From Amylostereum areolatum (taxonomy: Eukaryota; Basidiomycota; Agaricomycetes; Russulales; Stereaceae), in assembly GCA_012932865.1 (NCBI GenBank), contig SAXG01000006.1, positions 1,323,902 through 1,387,901 on the forward strand: a stretch of 64,000 bases of DNA, read 5' to 3'. The position numbers and the translations under genes were made by a program. The notes beneath the pieces were generated by a model, which made no database searches, had not been told where the DNA came from, and saw nothing but the letters and a program-made list of their open reading frames with translations. Below, piece by piece: positions 42,377 through 53,987 of the stretch. Each line of letters opens with the position of its first letter. Within the stretch, counting starts at the first letter, position 1.

Positions 42377-43243
42377 ATGTACGACACGACCCGACCCGAC
42401 ACGACACAGTACAGCACACCCTGTCATCTGCATCCAGTGCATCTCGGTGCGTTCATCTGGATCATGTGCGCATTTTCTTTCTCTCTTGCGAGACGAACTG
42501 ACATGTACTATTTGTGCAGAAGAATCTATGCGAGTTGGGGGTGACATTGGCTGGCCATTGGGACGGTGCACCGAGCAGGAACGCAGGTCCACTGATTCCG
42601 TCCAAGATGCAGCCCCCAGAAACAGTGCCCATTCAACCTCCTCGCAAGCGAACGAGAACACGGCCGTCCAGGTATGACTGACCTTAACAAACTGATCAAT
42701 GTCCTTGCTTACTATATTGTTGTCTACAGCTTTCCTCGGCTGACGCCATTGGCCACCGCCGGTCTTGAGTGCGAGCACAACGACATCCTCAGGATCCTGA
42801 AGGTCCGCAACAGCATTGTATTGTGTCGTCCACGTCCGAATCAACGACAGGCGACACGATAATGCAAGAACCCAACCAACCAGCAAGCCTCGAACGGAGC
42901 TTTCATAGATGGTACGTGCATACAGTATCAATCAATGTGATAGTAAAGGCTTTACTGATCCTTTTGTTATCCATATCACAGGTGATATGTCCTCATCGAC
43001 ATTGCATATTCGCAGGCCTACTCGGCCCTCGGCGACTTGCTTCCTACGCCCCCAAGGACTCCAGCTCTGAACCCTCAAGGAACAGAACAACCCACTCTGC
43101 TATCGAAATGGCAGATTGCCAAGAGAGCCCGACACGAGCGAGAGCATTTGGGACCGTCACAAACCCCTCTAGGCATCCCGGCTACAGTTTTCCTACTATC
43201 GGACTGCGAGTTGAATCTTCTACACTTCATGCTTAGTACTTAG
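42377..43243 (+). CDS. Small hypothetical protein
   Basis: A possible multi-exon gene. A first exon starts near 42377. A later exon holds MQPPETVPIQPPRKRTRTR (about 42608-42664), an NLS-like basic block, ending at a GTATGA donor. The next exon (from about 42730) reads RLTPLATAGLECEHNDILRI, and the last (about 43017-43243) has LPTPPRTPALNPQG and a helical KWQIAKRARHERE, with stop at 43241-43243. Joins keep one frame using plausible introns, but the intron before the last exon would be about 200 bp, long for this genome. I do not recognise the family. The alternative is non-coding sequence with chance ORFs. Confidence 0.4.
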
Positions 43244-44153
43244 TTATGCTTATTTGTTGCTTATTTGAATACAATCACCACAGCCTTGCTACTTGAATGA
43301 GTGCAATGCATGGGTCTATGCTAGTTTCTTACAGGCGGAAGCGAGCGGAGACGATATAATGATCGATGGCAGTTTGTCTCCAAGACTCTGCCTCTGCCGG
43401 GCCTCTGCCTCGAAAGACGTTTCAGAATCGATCACCTTCGTCCCTTTCCACCATCGTCAGCCTCGCCCAGCTCGTGTACTTGCCACCCTGATACTTACCC
43501 GGGCAACATCTCGCAGATTCCCTGACCCGTCGCACCACGCTTCAGAAGCACCTCCTCCCCAAGGTCTGACCATCTCCGACTCGGTCATCTACATTGATAT
43601 ACCTAGATCCATAAGCAGCGAATTCGGACGAGCTCCGTCGAGCCTTGCGCTCGCTCTTCCAAACATAAAGTTCCTCGCTCCGGTATTCCAAAACATCATT
43701 TCAAATTTGGGTCTTTCCCGCTTTTGCCTCCGACTTGAGCTTGAGAACCCGAGTCTCGTCATCGACGACCTGTACGGTACCTCTCCCCCTCCTCTCCCCC
43801 TCCGTCTAACCTCCAACTATATCAACAGGCTTTGCCATATCCCCTCGCTGTCGCATACACTCCCATCGTGCTTCTAACCCGGCGTCTACCTACGTCTCCC
43901 CTCGCCCTTGTCTTCTCAGCGCCAGCCGTCATCTTGTCTTCTTCATCTCCCTCGCCGTGCGTGAGCTAATCAAAGCCTCCCAAGTACCTCAAGGTCCCAC
44001 AGTCGCCCGCCGGCCAACAGCCGCATTGCATTTCGACTCATCGCATTGTTCACATCACGCTATAAATCAAAGCGTGGCCTCCGACCGCGTGTCCACCCAC
44101 CCTTTCTCTCCACGACCACGACCTACCACCGCCACCCTCCCCAAGCCTCGGAA
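43244..44153. other. Spacer with an unsupported ORF, upstream of the SH3 gene
   Basis: A 194-codon plus-strand ORF (43293-43877) covers much of it and is rich in Ser, Leu and Pro. It shows no motif or family likeness, and two other frames are equally plausible in parts, so I do not call it a gene. The 3' half (43900-44150) is pyrimidine-rich (CTCT, CCACC), as in promoter or 5' UTR regions of GC-rich fungal genes. Confidence 0.4.
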
Positions 44154-45513
44154 ATGGCCTTCTCCAACCTCTCAGGACACGAAAAGGACGCCTTCTTCTC
44201 CCTCCTCGACGAGTTGAGTCCCCACCGTCCGACCCGATCTCACGGCCCCGCATCTTCCCCAAGATCCCATCGTCCGGTCCTCCCACTCACCCTTTTCCGC
44301 CAGGTACTTCACCTCACGCCCCCACCTGCTCTCCCAACCCAACACAGGCGCCACAGCTCCAGGTCCAACCGCATCCACTGCCGCCGCCGCCTCCGCCGCC
44401 TCCGCCGCGCACCGCGCCTTCTCCGCAAACCCCGACGCAGCCTCCCGCTTCGTCTCCTCAGCCTTCAAAGCCGCAGCCCCTCCCAAACCCGCGCCCTCCG
44501 CATCCGCATCCGCCGTACTACCCCCCCCGTCCGTTTTTCCTTCGCTTCGCTCACGCGCTTACGCACAGGAATCCGACGCGCCGGACCCAGCGCCCGTGAG
44601 CGTGCGCGCGCGCGTCGCCGCCGCCTCCTCGCTCTTCAATCACGCGTCCCCAGGCGGCGCCGCCTTCCGCCCCTCGATCCCGCCCTCGCCCCAACCGTCC
44701 TCGACCGCAACCGGCGTCAGCGGCCTCGTCACCAGCCGTGTACGTACCCCCCTCCTCCTCCTCCTCCTCCTCCTCCTCCTCCTCCTCCTCCTCCTCCTCC
44801 TCCTCCTCCTCCTCCTCCTCCTCCTCCTCCTCCTCCTCCTCCTCCTCCTCCTCCTCCTCCTCCTCCTCCTCCTCCTCCTCTTTCCCGTCCTCCTTCTCTT
44901 TCCCCTTCCCCGCAATCCCTCCTCACGCGCCATCTACCCCCGCAGAAATTCGGCGACATCGACACGACCTCGACCAAGAACGCCTTCGGCTCCATCCGCG
45001 GCTCGACCGCGAGCAAGAACGCACCGGCCGCCGCGCCTCCCGTGCCCCCCGCGTTCGGCGCTAAGAAGAGCGCGTTCGCGCCCCCGCCCATCCGACGCAC
45101 GTCCACCGCCTCCACCTCCCCCACTGCCTCTCCTTCGCCACCACCACCGCCGCCTCCGCCTCCACCACCACCAGCACAGGCAGTCCCAGAGGAGGAAGAG
45201 ACGTACGGGGAGTGGGCAGAGGCCATCTACGACTACGACAGCGGAGTATGTCCCCCATCCTCACCCTCACCGATCCACGCGCCCTTCCCTGACACCGCCG
45301 TTTCGAAATTCGCACCCGCAGGAAGCCGGCGACCTCGCGATCAAGGAGAACGAACGGATCCTGATCACCGAGCGCACGTCGGACGATTGGTCGGCACTCT
45401 CCCTTTCGTTTTTTCACCTGCGGGGCCCGTGCTGAGCGTCATTTCATAGGTGGACAGGAGAGGTCGACGGCAGGACAGGCTTGTTCCCTTCGGCGTACGT
45501 AAAGCTCTTGTAA
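44154..45513 (+). CDS. SH3-domain protein with Ala/Pro-rich linker
   Basis: Starts MAFSNLSGHEKDAFFSLLDE at 44154. An intron ends near 44303 and the next exon reads YFTSRPHLLSQPN, followed by an Ala/Ser/Pro-rich disordered region. The intron at about 44739-44944 contains a long CTC microsatellite. The next exon carries KFGDIDTTSTKNAFGSIRG, a run of about 12 prolines (near 45137-45173), then EEEETYGEWAEAIYDYDSG. Three exons build a C-terminal SH3 domain: ALYDY-type AIYDYDSG, then EAGDLAIKENERILITERTSDDW, then WTGEVDGRTGLFPSAYVKLL, with the ALYDY, WW and Pro-Tyr (SAYV) ligand-binding positions present. Stop TAA at 45511-45513. A C-terminal SH3 plus Pro-rich linker suggests an actin/endocytosis adaptor. 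Exact identity unknown. Confidence 0.85.
44750..44881 (+). repeat. CTC/TCC microsatellite, about 44 units
   Basis: An uninterrupted trinucleotide run of about 132 bp. It lies inside an intron of the SH3 gene, right after the GTACGT donor, and its C/T content resembles a giant polypyrimidine tract. ORFs of poly-Ser, poly-Leu, poly-Arg and poly-Gly across it are artefacts. Confidence 0.95.
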
Positions 45514-45963
45514 GCACACGACCGTCCCCAGCCGCCCCCGTTCCGTATGTACTCTGGTAAGCTCTCCCTCGCGTCCATCCGAAAGTGTGTGGTATCCGAT
45601 TATGATATTTTTGGTTCTAGCGCTACATGACGAGTGGGGTGACAGAAATTAGACTGTACTACATGAATCAATCCAGGCCAGAGAATAAACGAGGACACGA
45701 AGGCGTATAGTGCTGGATACATATCGAGCAGACAAACAAAAAACCAGGCACGGTACCGAACCAAATCGACGCGCTCGCGATGCATAGGACTGCGCTACAG
45801 GGTAAAAGAAGCAACGGGGCCGTCGGGAACAGACTGAGAAGAAAGAAAGAAGAGGCGGGGAGAAACCCCGTTCGGCGTCCAGAAGTTTCGATAAAAAGAA
45901 AGGTGGGAAATACGATGTGGATGGCCGAGCACATCGACCCCCCGTGTGGCATCACTGACTCGC
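45514..45963. other. Convergent 3' spacer between the SH3 gene and the cyclin
   Basis: 450 bp with no supported gene. It holds the 3' ends of both convergent genes. Confidence 0.5.
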
Positions 45964-47499
45964 TCACGCGTCCGTGTCGACGCCGGCGTGAAGCATCGAC
46001 GACCGCGACTGGGCAAGACGACGAAGGTGGAAGGACCCCGTAGACTGAGCATGACTGAGACCCATCGGTTCGGGCTCCACGATGTCGACGACGGTCCCCT
46101 GCAGCGTCTTCCCGTTCGCCATGGTCACAGGAGCAGAGCCTTTCGTCGCAGCACCCCACATGCGGCTGAGGAAGTTGCCAGAGCCCGAGGAAGCAGTTGT
46201 CGCACGCGTGGGGCTGGCCATGGAAGGCAAGGTCCGGCTGGCAGACATCTTGGACTCCACGAAGGTCGACCGCCTCACGCGGAGGCTGCGCTTGTTCACC
46301 AACGCCTGCTTTGGGGAGGGCAAGATCGCCTGCGGGAGGTTCGCCAGCGTCGAGTCCGAGTGGAGGGTGTGAAGCGAGGTAGACGAGTCGCGAGCGCCGA
46401 TGAGCGTGGTGTCCGAGGCTTTGCGTGCGCGCGAGGCGCGGCGGTACGCAGCCACAGGGACCGGACGCAACACAAACTTGGTGTCTTCCCGGGGACGCTC
46501 ATCCACAGAGTCCGACTCGTCGCTGGAGGCACAGTCGTCCGACGTCGCAGAGCCGCTGTCTTCGGTGAGCAAAGGCATCACGTTTTCCGAGTCCACCGAA
46601 CTGCCGACGCTGACGCTTCGCGAACTAGGTTGGCTCGCGCCCGCCGCGTTGACGTTGTCGGCCTTGAGGTACGGCTTGGAGATTCGCTTTGCGAGGCTGT
46701 GAACGGCGGCGACGAAGGCGGGCGGCGGCGGAGGCACGACATGGTGAACGTCGGAGTCATACGGCGGTGTGGGCGGCATCTGCGCCTGAGCACGCGCCTT
46801 GCCTGCTTCGGTGACCTTGCTGACCGCTTTCTGTCTTGCTTCCGATCGTACAGGCAGGGGCATGAAGGGCGCAAAGAAGCTGCAGGCCTCTTCCTCGTCG
46901 AACCGAAGGTCATAGTCGAGCAGGAAGAGCAGTTGCTTCTCCATGAGGTTGATCTCTGCGATGTCGAAGATGCGCGCGTACGCCGCCCAGTGCTTGTTCT
47001 TCGGGGACGAGTCGTTGAGGTACTTCGCGGCCACGATGAGCGTCGCGAGGAAGACCCGGTGGCGTGTGCATGGAAGCCCTACATGGTGGCGGCGGTCAGT
47101 TCAAATCACGGCGACGGCTAGGGGACCAAGCGCACCCTTGGCCATCTTGGGCAGCTTAAGATGCAAACGCTCGAGGAAGATGAGCGTGGTCAAGAGGACG
47201 GGGACCTGGACATGGGACGCGTTGACGATCTGGATGATGAAGTCCTCGAGCGGCATGAGGCCCTGCAAGCGGAAAGGATCCTCTACGAACTCTCCCCTGA
47301 CCGGCGTGTGCGGCGGTGTAGGAAGAGCGGCGGCAACATCGAGGGGCTGCTCGTCTGAGACGGGGATGACGCGGGTAGCCTGGCGTGCGACATAATGGAC
47401 CATGTCGTACGTGACGCCCTGGCGGACGAGCTTGGTGAGGAGGGGGTTGTGGGCCGTATGGGGGAGGAGAGATGCGGGATGACGGCGGGACGAGGCCAT
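45964..47499 (-). CDS. Pho85-type (PCL1/2-like) cyclin
   Basis: Starts MASSRRHPASLLPH at 47499, with stop at 45964. The cyclin box reads MPLEDFIIQIV, ..TTLIFLERLHLKLPK (exon 1, about 47290-47120), then, after an intron near 47080-47137, PCTRHRVFLATLIVAAKYLNDSSPKNKHWAAYARIFDIAEINLMEKQLLFLLDYDLRF. The (H)RxFLAxLIxAxKYLxDxxxKN-W pattern is that of Pcl1/Pcl2/Pcl9 cyclins, which activate the Pho85 kinase in G1 and in polarised growth. The C-terminal ~280 residues are Ser/Ala-rich and disordered (DSGSATSDDCASSDESDS), probably holding phosphorylation sites. The nearby peptide PTPPHTPVRG (exon 1) offers TP sites. Divergent from the transporter gene. Confidence 0.88.
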
Positions 47500-48021
47500 T
47501 GGAGAAAAAGCGAGTGGGGGGAGTATGAAGATGTGGTGGACGCCGCCCTGCAAGGGGAAAGGGAGGGGATGAAGGACGAAGGTGGCGGCGGGCGCTGGGT
47601 TTTATAGGGCGCTGTCGATCGCGAAGGCGGCGGGAATCGATCCAAACAAGCAACAACGGCGGGAAGAACTGGGCGAGCGAGTTGGATGCCGCTTACAGCA
47701 GACGAGGGTAGGCTGCTTTGGGACTCAAGGCTGCACTGTTACGGCCGCTGAATGAACTCGATCTGAAAGCGAAGGGAAGGTAGAAAGTGGAGATGGAGAA
47801 GGAGAAGGAAGAAGAGGACTGAGAACGATGTAAAGCCTCCAACAGGAGTTATATACCGAAACTGATTTGGGTTTCGACTGCTCCCCACTTGTGACTTAGA
47901 CTCGGAATGCAAACGCGACGCGCACGTCACGTGCTGGGAATATCGTAGTTGATGGGCGCGTGCTGCTCAAGACACGTCTGCCTTCCGAATCCAAGTACTT
48001 ACCGTAACCGCATGTCTAACC
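47500..48021. promoter_or_regulatory. Shared promoter region of the cyclin and transporter genes
   Basis: 522-bp divergent spacer. The reverse-strand part upstream of the cyclin is C/T-rich. A CACGTCACGTG-like stretch lies near 47921-47934 (two CACGT cores); it could serve as an E-box/CRE-type site, but this is inferred only. No gene seen. Confidence 0.4.
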
Positions 48022-49330
48022 ATGCTTATGGACTGGGTCGCAACGTTTGGTCTTGTATTTGGAGGCTGCTGCAGGTACGCATCTCCTCGAAAATGAGATG
48101 TTCGTATGTAATGACCACCGTCCAGCAACGCAGTTACGCTTGAACGCCTGACCTCGGAACATCCTACCATCGGCTCTCTCATCACTTTCGCTCAGTTCGC
48201 CGTCGTCTCTATTCATGGTCTGCGCAAGTTCCTGGTTTTTACAAGAGGCCCTTTTGGCCTTCCCCTCCCTCAACTCAGGCCGCGCCGGGTCCCTCTCTTG
48301 CCCTACATAATCCAAGTCTGCCTGTTTTCCGTCATCTCCTTGCTCAACAATGCAGCTTTCGCCTACAAGATACCCATGCCTGTCCACATAATATTTCGGA
48401 GCGGTGGCCTTGTAATCAGCATGCTCATGGGCTGGCTAATATCCGGCAAGAAGTAGGTCTTCTTTCTCTCTCTCACCTTCCCTTGTACCTATTGTTTGTG
48501 CTAGGTATACTGTCATCCAAGTGGTTTCCGTGATTGTGATCACATCCGGTGTCTCCCTTACCACCCTATCTGCATCCCATCGGAAGAAATCCGTTTCTAC
48601 AACATCGATATCCTCCTCGGACGGACCTGCGCTAACAACCTACCTAACCGGAATCGCCATCCTTACCCTCGCCTTGGTCCTCTCCGGCTTTCTCGGTCTC
48701 GTACAAGATCATACCTACTCAACCTACGGAAAGCGATCATCTACTGCAAGTTCCGAACCCAAAGCTCCCCAAGACGATGCTCGCAGCAATACTCACCACG
48801 GAAAACTCCCTGACATATGGGAAGAGTCTATGTTCTACCTCCATTTCCTTTCGATGCCCATGTTCGCCTTCGTCGCGGGCGATCTTGCCTCGCAAGTCAA
48901 CCTTCTGACCACCAGCCAACACATTCACGTCCCCCTCCCTCTACCCAACACCCTGCTCCGGGTCTTACCCCCATCTAACGTGCAGACATTTGCTCCCGCG
49001 TCGTCTTCATTCTCATCTTACAGACTCCCCATACCCTCTGCGCTCCCCCCTCTTATTCTCAACACGCTTACCCAGCTCCTATGCGTCGCAGGTGTCAATC
49101 GCCTCACCACGCGCGTCACCGCGCTAACAGTGACCCTCGTCCTCGTGGTCCGCAAGGCGGTTTCCCTCGTGCTCAGCGTAGTCTTGTTCAACGGGAACAC
49201 GTCCATGGACCCCCAAGCTCGAATGCTGTTATGGGGTGGAGCCGCTCTGGTATTTACCGGAACGGTAGGCTACACCTTTGGCTCAAACAAGCCTCAAAGC
49301 TCCGTCAAACAAAAGGACAAAGACGAGTAG
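48022..49330 (+). CDS. YEA4: UDP-N-acetylglucosamine transporter, YEA4/SLC35B4 type
   Basis: A nucleotide-sugar transporter of the UAA family in the ER/Golgi membrane that brings UDP-GlcNAc (and possibly UDP-Xyl) into the lumen for chitin or glycan synthesis. Starts MLMDWVATFGLVFGGCC at 48022. The first intron (about 48075-48124) splits a Ser codon; exon 2 reads NAVTLERL..P..GSLITFAQF. It continues with LRPRRVPLLPYIIQVCLFSVISLLNNAAFAYKIPMPVHIIFRSGGLVISMLMGW, the diagnostic UAA motif region. The second intron ends near 48504, and the rest has further hydrophobic helices and a Lys-rich tail (KQKDKDE, stop at 49328-49330) that resembles an ER-retrieval KxKxx-like signal. About ten membrane segments fit the family. 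Confidence 0.9.
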
Positions 49331-49436
49331 GATTTTCACGTTTTTTTCATGGGTATCGGGGGACTCTTGGACCAGTTCAAGTGTATTCTATGTACTTCAT
49401 ACTTTAAGTAACTTATACCAAGCCTATTGCGACACG

Positions 49437-51218
49437 TTACTCCACAGGCGATGCATATACCCCACTCTCCGTCAACATCCTGACACACTCCTTTATCTCC
49501 TCATCTATGTCGTGGTGCCATACCTTCTCCCACAGCTCCTTCAAATCTGCCTTTCTCGCTTCATTCGTAGGACCCGACGGTCCGTGTCCATGGTACAAAT
49601 CGCCAGCCGCCTTGCTCCCTAGGGTGATGTATGCATCGCGAGGGACACGAACGGCGTCGTACGCGCCGAGAACGGCCTGTCCAACACGGGTGCGGTCAGC
49701 GACACACTCTCTGCAGGCGTCCACCATCATGTCCCCACCTCCAAGTTGGACGAGGTTGTCTGCGGATGACCGAGCAGGCGAGAGAGGACGTATGCATCCT
49801 CTATGCCCGCGCCCGCGCCCGCACCTAGATGTGGGAGCATTCCATGCGCCTGCGCAGTCATAAAGTGAGACCGATATAGCCTATTGCAAGGTCGCACACG
49901 AGCTAACCGCATCGCCGAGCAGAGCCACATTACCCTTGACGAACGTCTTCAACGGCGGGTAGATTCCATGAACCGACCACCTGCTGGGCCTCTCGATGCA
50001 CTTGAGCATTATCAAGGCATCTTCGCCCCACCCCTCGTATTGATCAAGCAGCTCCTTTTGCGTCACTTCCTGGACCCAGCTGCGCGCACCATTTGGGTCG
50101 GCTGGCAACATAGGCTTGTCGAAATCGGCCACGAACGCGACGATGTTGAGCTATGAACACACAAACGGCGACAAACCCGTTAGCATCTACCAAGAGAACG
50201 TTTGTACCAAGCAAGCCCGACATACCACCGTGTCGTGCTTGATGGGGAATGTGATGATATGCTGTTTGAGACCTGTATAAGTATCGACTCCCCGTATGTC
50301 TGTGAGGCTCACCCTCCCGTAGCCCATCCAGCAGTTCAACAAAGGACTCATCTCGGGCGCCACCTTCATCCCGGCTTTCTTCAGCGTTTCCAGCCCCACC
50401 AACCCACGATACGCCATCGTGTTCATAGACACCAGCGCCCTCTCATCCGCCTCCGGACCGATCACAAATCGCCTCACACTGCTCCTCACCCCGTCCGCCC
50501 CGACGACGACGTCCGTCTCGTGCGTGGTCCCGTCCGCAAAGTGGATAACTGTCCGGGACGGGGTGGTCGATGACTGCGTGATATCGACGCAGCGTTTCTT
50601 GAAATGCGTTGGGACCGTGCTCGGGTCGATGAGTGCCGCCAGTCCATCCAACAGCCCCGCGCTACAAGCTTCACGTCACTCAGGCATGACTTGCCGAATG
50701 TGAAGGCTACTGACCGATGTAAAGAAAAGCCCACATCCTCGGGCCGACACTCGTACTTCAGATCTGGTCAATACATCCCTCAAGCACACCGGAACGGCAG
50801 CTTTCACGCTCACCTGGTAAAGTACCTCGTGCCCTTCCCCGGCCCGTCTGAAAAGGAATGGACGCACAGACGGCGCATCTTCCGCTCTCGCCGCGATATC
50901 ATCTAATATGCCCAACTTCCCCAGAATTCTCACAGCGTTCGGTCCTAGCACGCCAAGGTGGGCACTCACGCTCAGCTAGCCACAACTTAGTCGACCCACC
51001 GATCCCAATTCCCGCACCTATCTCGGCATACTTTGGCTACGTTGATCCATTAGCTCAACGCGCCACCATTCCACAAGCATTGAGGTGCCCACCGCCGCTT
51101 CGAAGATGTCGACCTTGACCCCCTCTTGGACCAGCGCGATAGCGAAAAGGAGGCCACAGATCCCACCTCCCACGATCGCTACCTGGAAGTCTTTCTGCCC
51201 TACTTGTGCCAAGGTCAT
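49437..51218 (-). CDS. FAD-dependent aromatic-ring monooxygenase 1 (salicylate hydroxylase-like)
   Basis: A group A flavoprotein monooxygenase. Starts MTLAQVGQKDFQVAIVGGGICGL at 51218, with the Rossmann GxGxxG (GGGICG) close to the N-terminus. A small second exon reads KYAEIGAGIGIG, the third LGPNAVRILGKLGI. The central exon has DVVVGADGVRSSVR (the DG motif, about 50490) and the next NVALLGDAV (the GD motif, about 49920), followed by HGMLPHLGAGAGAGIEDA, the FAD-binding end. The C-terminus is ESGVYASPVE (stop 49437). These three motifs define the FAD_binding_3 family, which hydroxylates aromatic acids such as salicylate with NAD(P)H and O2. The substrate is unknown. A tandem paralogue lies directly upstream at 51841-53583. 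Soluble; no signal peptide seen. Confidence 0.87.
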
Positions 51219-51840
51219 TTTACTCGAGACACGCGGCTTGCCTTCAGTCACAAGTCGGTCTAACGGGGAGCAGGATCTTACCGTATGCTTCAAGACTTCG
51301 AGGGAGGTGAAGAAGGAGGCGCTGACACGATATTTTCATCTTCCTTACATGTTATAACCCCCTGGGCCGTGGGTGACCAGCCTTCCTATCGGCGTCTGAC
51401 GAATCCTGCTAGGGATGGCACATCTACTCATGGGGATACTTATTAGAATGCAAATTTTTCTGTTGGGTTCCTGTTGGGCCTTGTCACGAGGCCGCTCAAC
51501 TTAGCATGCACTGGCATATATACCTTTATAAGCAATGCGATGAAGCTAAGCCTTATGAGTTCTTAGTATCATCCTCCCTACCGAGTAGACACTGTCACTG
51601 ACACACTATCTTGGTGTCGACATATTTGTTTTTGCGACAGTCTTTGGACAGTCTCGCATCCTTCACATTGCCTTCGGTGGGTTTCCGGAGGCCACACACA
51701 GTAGTGGCGAACGAGAGTCGTTTCAAGTGCAATCTTAGTCTCGGCTCCAGACGTTTTCCCACTCTAACCGGCGCGCAAGGACTCGACTCCAAGTCAAACT
51801 GAAGATTCATATCAGGGCTTCAACGGAGCTTCGCGACAAG
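51219..51840. other. Spacer between the two monooxygenase genes
   Basis: 622 bp with the promoter of monooxygenase 1 and the 3' end of monooxygenase 2. No gene is supported. ATATATACC near 51517-51525 is AT-rich but too far from the start codon to call a TATA box. Confidence 0.4.
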
Positions 51841-53583
51841 TTAGTCTACCACCGCAGAGGCATACGCCCCACTAGTCGTCAACATATGAATGCAGTCATC
51901 CATTTCTTTATCCAAGTCATGGTGCCAGACCTTTTCCCATAGCCCCTGCAGATCGGCCAGTCGCCCCTCGTCTTGGGGACCTGACGGACCATGACCTTCA
52001 TATAAATCGCCCGCCGCCTTGCTACCTTGCGCGATGTATGCGCCGCGAGGGACACGAACAGCGTCATACGCACGGAGCACATCCTATTCAGTTCCGGTAA
52101 GTGGACGCAGTACGTAGCCCTCTCGATTTCTTGCTCACCGGCAAGTTGGAAGAAGTTGTCTGTGGATGACAGAGTAGGCGGTAGAGTATGTATGCATCTT
52201 CTATTCCCGCCCCAGCACCTGCCCCCAGGTGCGGGAGCATGCCATGTGCCTGTACACCCGAAGAGGTGAGGAGACGTATCACTGAGCACATGAGAGTGCT
52301 TACAGCATCTCCAAGCAGTACGACATTATTTTTGACGTAAGTGTTCAATGGGGGGTAGATTCCGTGGACTGACCACCTGCTGGGCCGCACAATACACTTG
52401 AGCATGATCAGCGGGTCTTCCCCCCATCCTGCATACTGGTCCAGCAGTTCCGTCTGCGTCACCTCCTCCACCCAGCTCTGTCGGCTGTTTGGGTCTACGG
52501 GCTGCATGGGTTTGCTGAAATCGGTAACGAACGCGACAATGTTGAGCTATGGATAAAATCAGTATCCGCCATAAGCAGTTCTAGCATGTTCGCCTTACAA
52601 CTGTATTATCCCTGATTGGAAAAGTGATGATGTGCTGTTTTCCAAAACACCGTGAATATCAAGTCTGGCTTACGCATCCAATACTTACCCTCCCATCACC
52701 CATCCAACTGTTTGGAAAGGGTGTCATCTCCGCCTTCATGCCTGCTTTCTTGAGCGTCTCCACACCCACTAGTCCGCGGTACGCAACCGTATTCGTAAAC
52801 ACCAGCGCCTTCTCACTAGCTTCAGGCCCGATAACGAACCGTCTCACGGTGCTCTTCACTCCGTCCGCCCCAACGACGACGTCCGTTTCGTGCGTGCTTC
52901 CATCCGCGAAATGGATGATTGTCCGAGGCGGACTGGTCGATGACTGTGTAATGTCGACACAGCGCTTCTTAAAATGGGTTGGAACAATGTTCGGGTCGAT
53001 GAGCGCCGCTAGGCCGTCCAAAAGGGCCGCGCTTGTTCGACGCCACAAATCAGCCGTGACCGCAACCAACATAAACGGGGCACCAACCGGTGTAGTGCAA
53101 AGCCCACATCTTCTGGTTGACATTCATACTGTAATCCAGGTCAGGAAACAGTATATAACGCGCTCCAGACAAAATCCACACACTTCGTATAGCACTTCAT
53201 GTCCTCTCCCTGCTCGCCTAAACTGGAACGGCCGCACACATGGCGAGTCCTCGGATTTCGCAGCGACGTCATCCAATATACCCAGCTTCTTCAGAGCCCT
53301 CACTGCGTTTGGACCTGGCATTTTAACGTGAGCATTGTCTACCCCATTGTTCACAATAAAGCAGACCCACCGATGCCTATTCCTGCTCCTATTTCACCGT
53401 ACTTCGACTGTGTTCAAAGGTCAGTAAAACCCTTCGTGTAACCTTCAGTTTGAACCCTACCGCCGCTTCAAAAATATCAACCTTGACTCCCGCCTTGGCT
53501 AGCGCAATGGCGAAAACAAGCCCACATATCCCGCCTCCAACGATCGCCACCTGGAAGTTCTTCCTCCCTTCTTGCGAGTTCAT
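51841..53583 (-). CDS. FAD-dependent aromatic-ring monooxygenase 2 (tandem paralogue)
   Basis: Starts MNSQEGRKNFQVAIVGGGICGL at 53583 and ends TSGAYASAVVD (stop 51841). Same exon plan and motifs as monooxygenase 1: GGGICG, then the short exon KYGEIGAGIGIG, PGPNAVRALKKLGI, DVVVGADGVKSTVR (about 52870), NVVLLGDAV (about 52320) and LPHLGAGAGAGIEDA (about 52230). Both genes have introns in matching places, so this is a tandem duplication that came after the intron pattern was set. Differences cluster in the region between the DG and GD motifs, where the substrate pocket lies, so the two enzymes could have different substrates. Both appear intact. Confidence 0.87.
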
Positions 53584-53987
53584 GATGGTCGAGATACTTA
53601 GCCTATTGTAGCCTATTGTATGGGGCCACTGACGCCACGGATCCGCTAGGCTCAAAACTGGAGACAGCCACGACCAAGGGGGGATGAATGTGCAATCAAG
53701 GACACCGTTGCATGCCTGACAAACCACTCCTGCGAACAGTTGCCCCTCTACCGGCATGTTATGCCGAGCGTCGCAAGATGTACTTCGAATTCCAGCGCTC
53801 GGTTCTGCCAGAATATTATTGAACTTGTCACGAGGAGCTTGTGCGGACGCACATGGGACTTATCTTGCCATAACAAGGGCAAGCCTTGTTCTACATTTGG
53901 GCCGCCGGAGGACACCGGCCACCAAGGGACGTGAACAGACGAGGGGAAAGAGTCTAATAACGATATGTCAAAAGCACACGATTCAGA
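53584..53987. other. Spacer between monooxygenase 2 and CBP80
   Basis: 404 bp holding the promoter of monooxygenase 2 and the 3' end of the CBP80 gene (both minus strand). No gene seen. Confidence 0.4.

Noticed and set aside
44640..45226. Long poly-Arg, poly-Gly, poly-Ser and poly-Leu ORFs
   Set aside because: They are the other frames of the CTC microsatellite and the proline-rich exon of the SH3 gene.
49437..53583. Monooxygenase pair as part of a secondary-metabolite cluster
   Set aside because: No polyketide synthase, NRPS, terpene cyclase or P450 lies nearby; neighbours are housekeeping genes.
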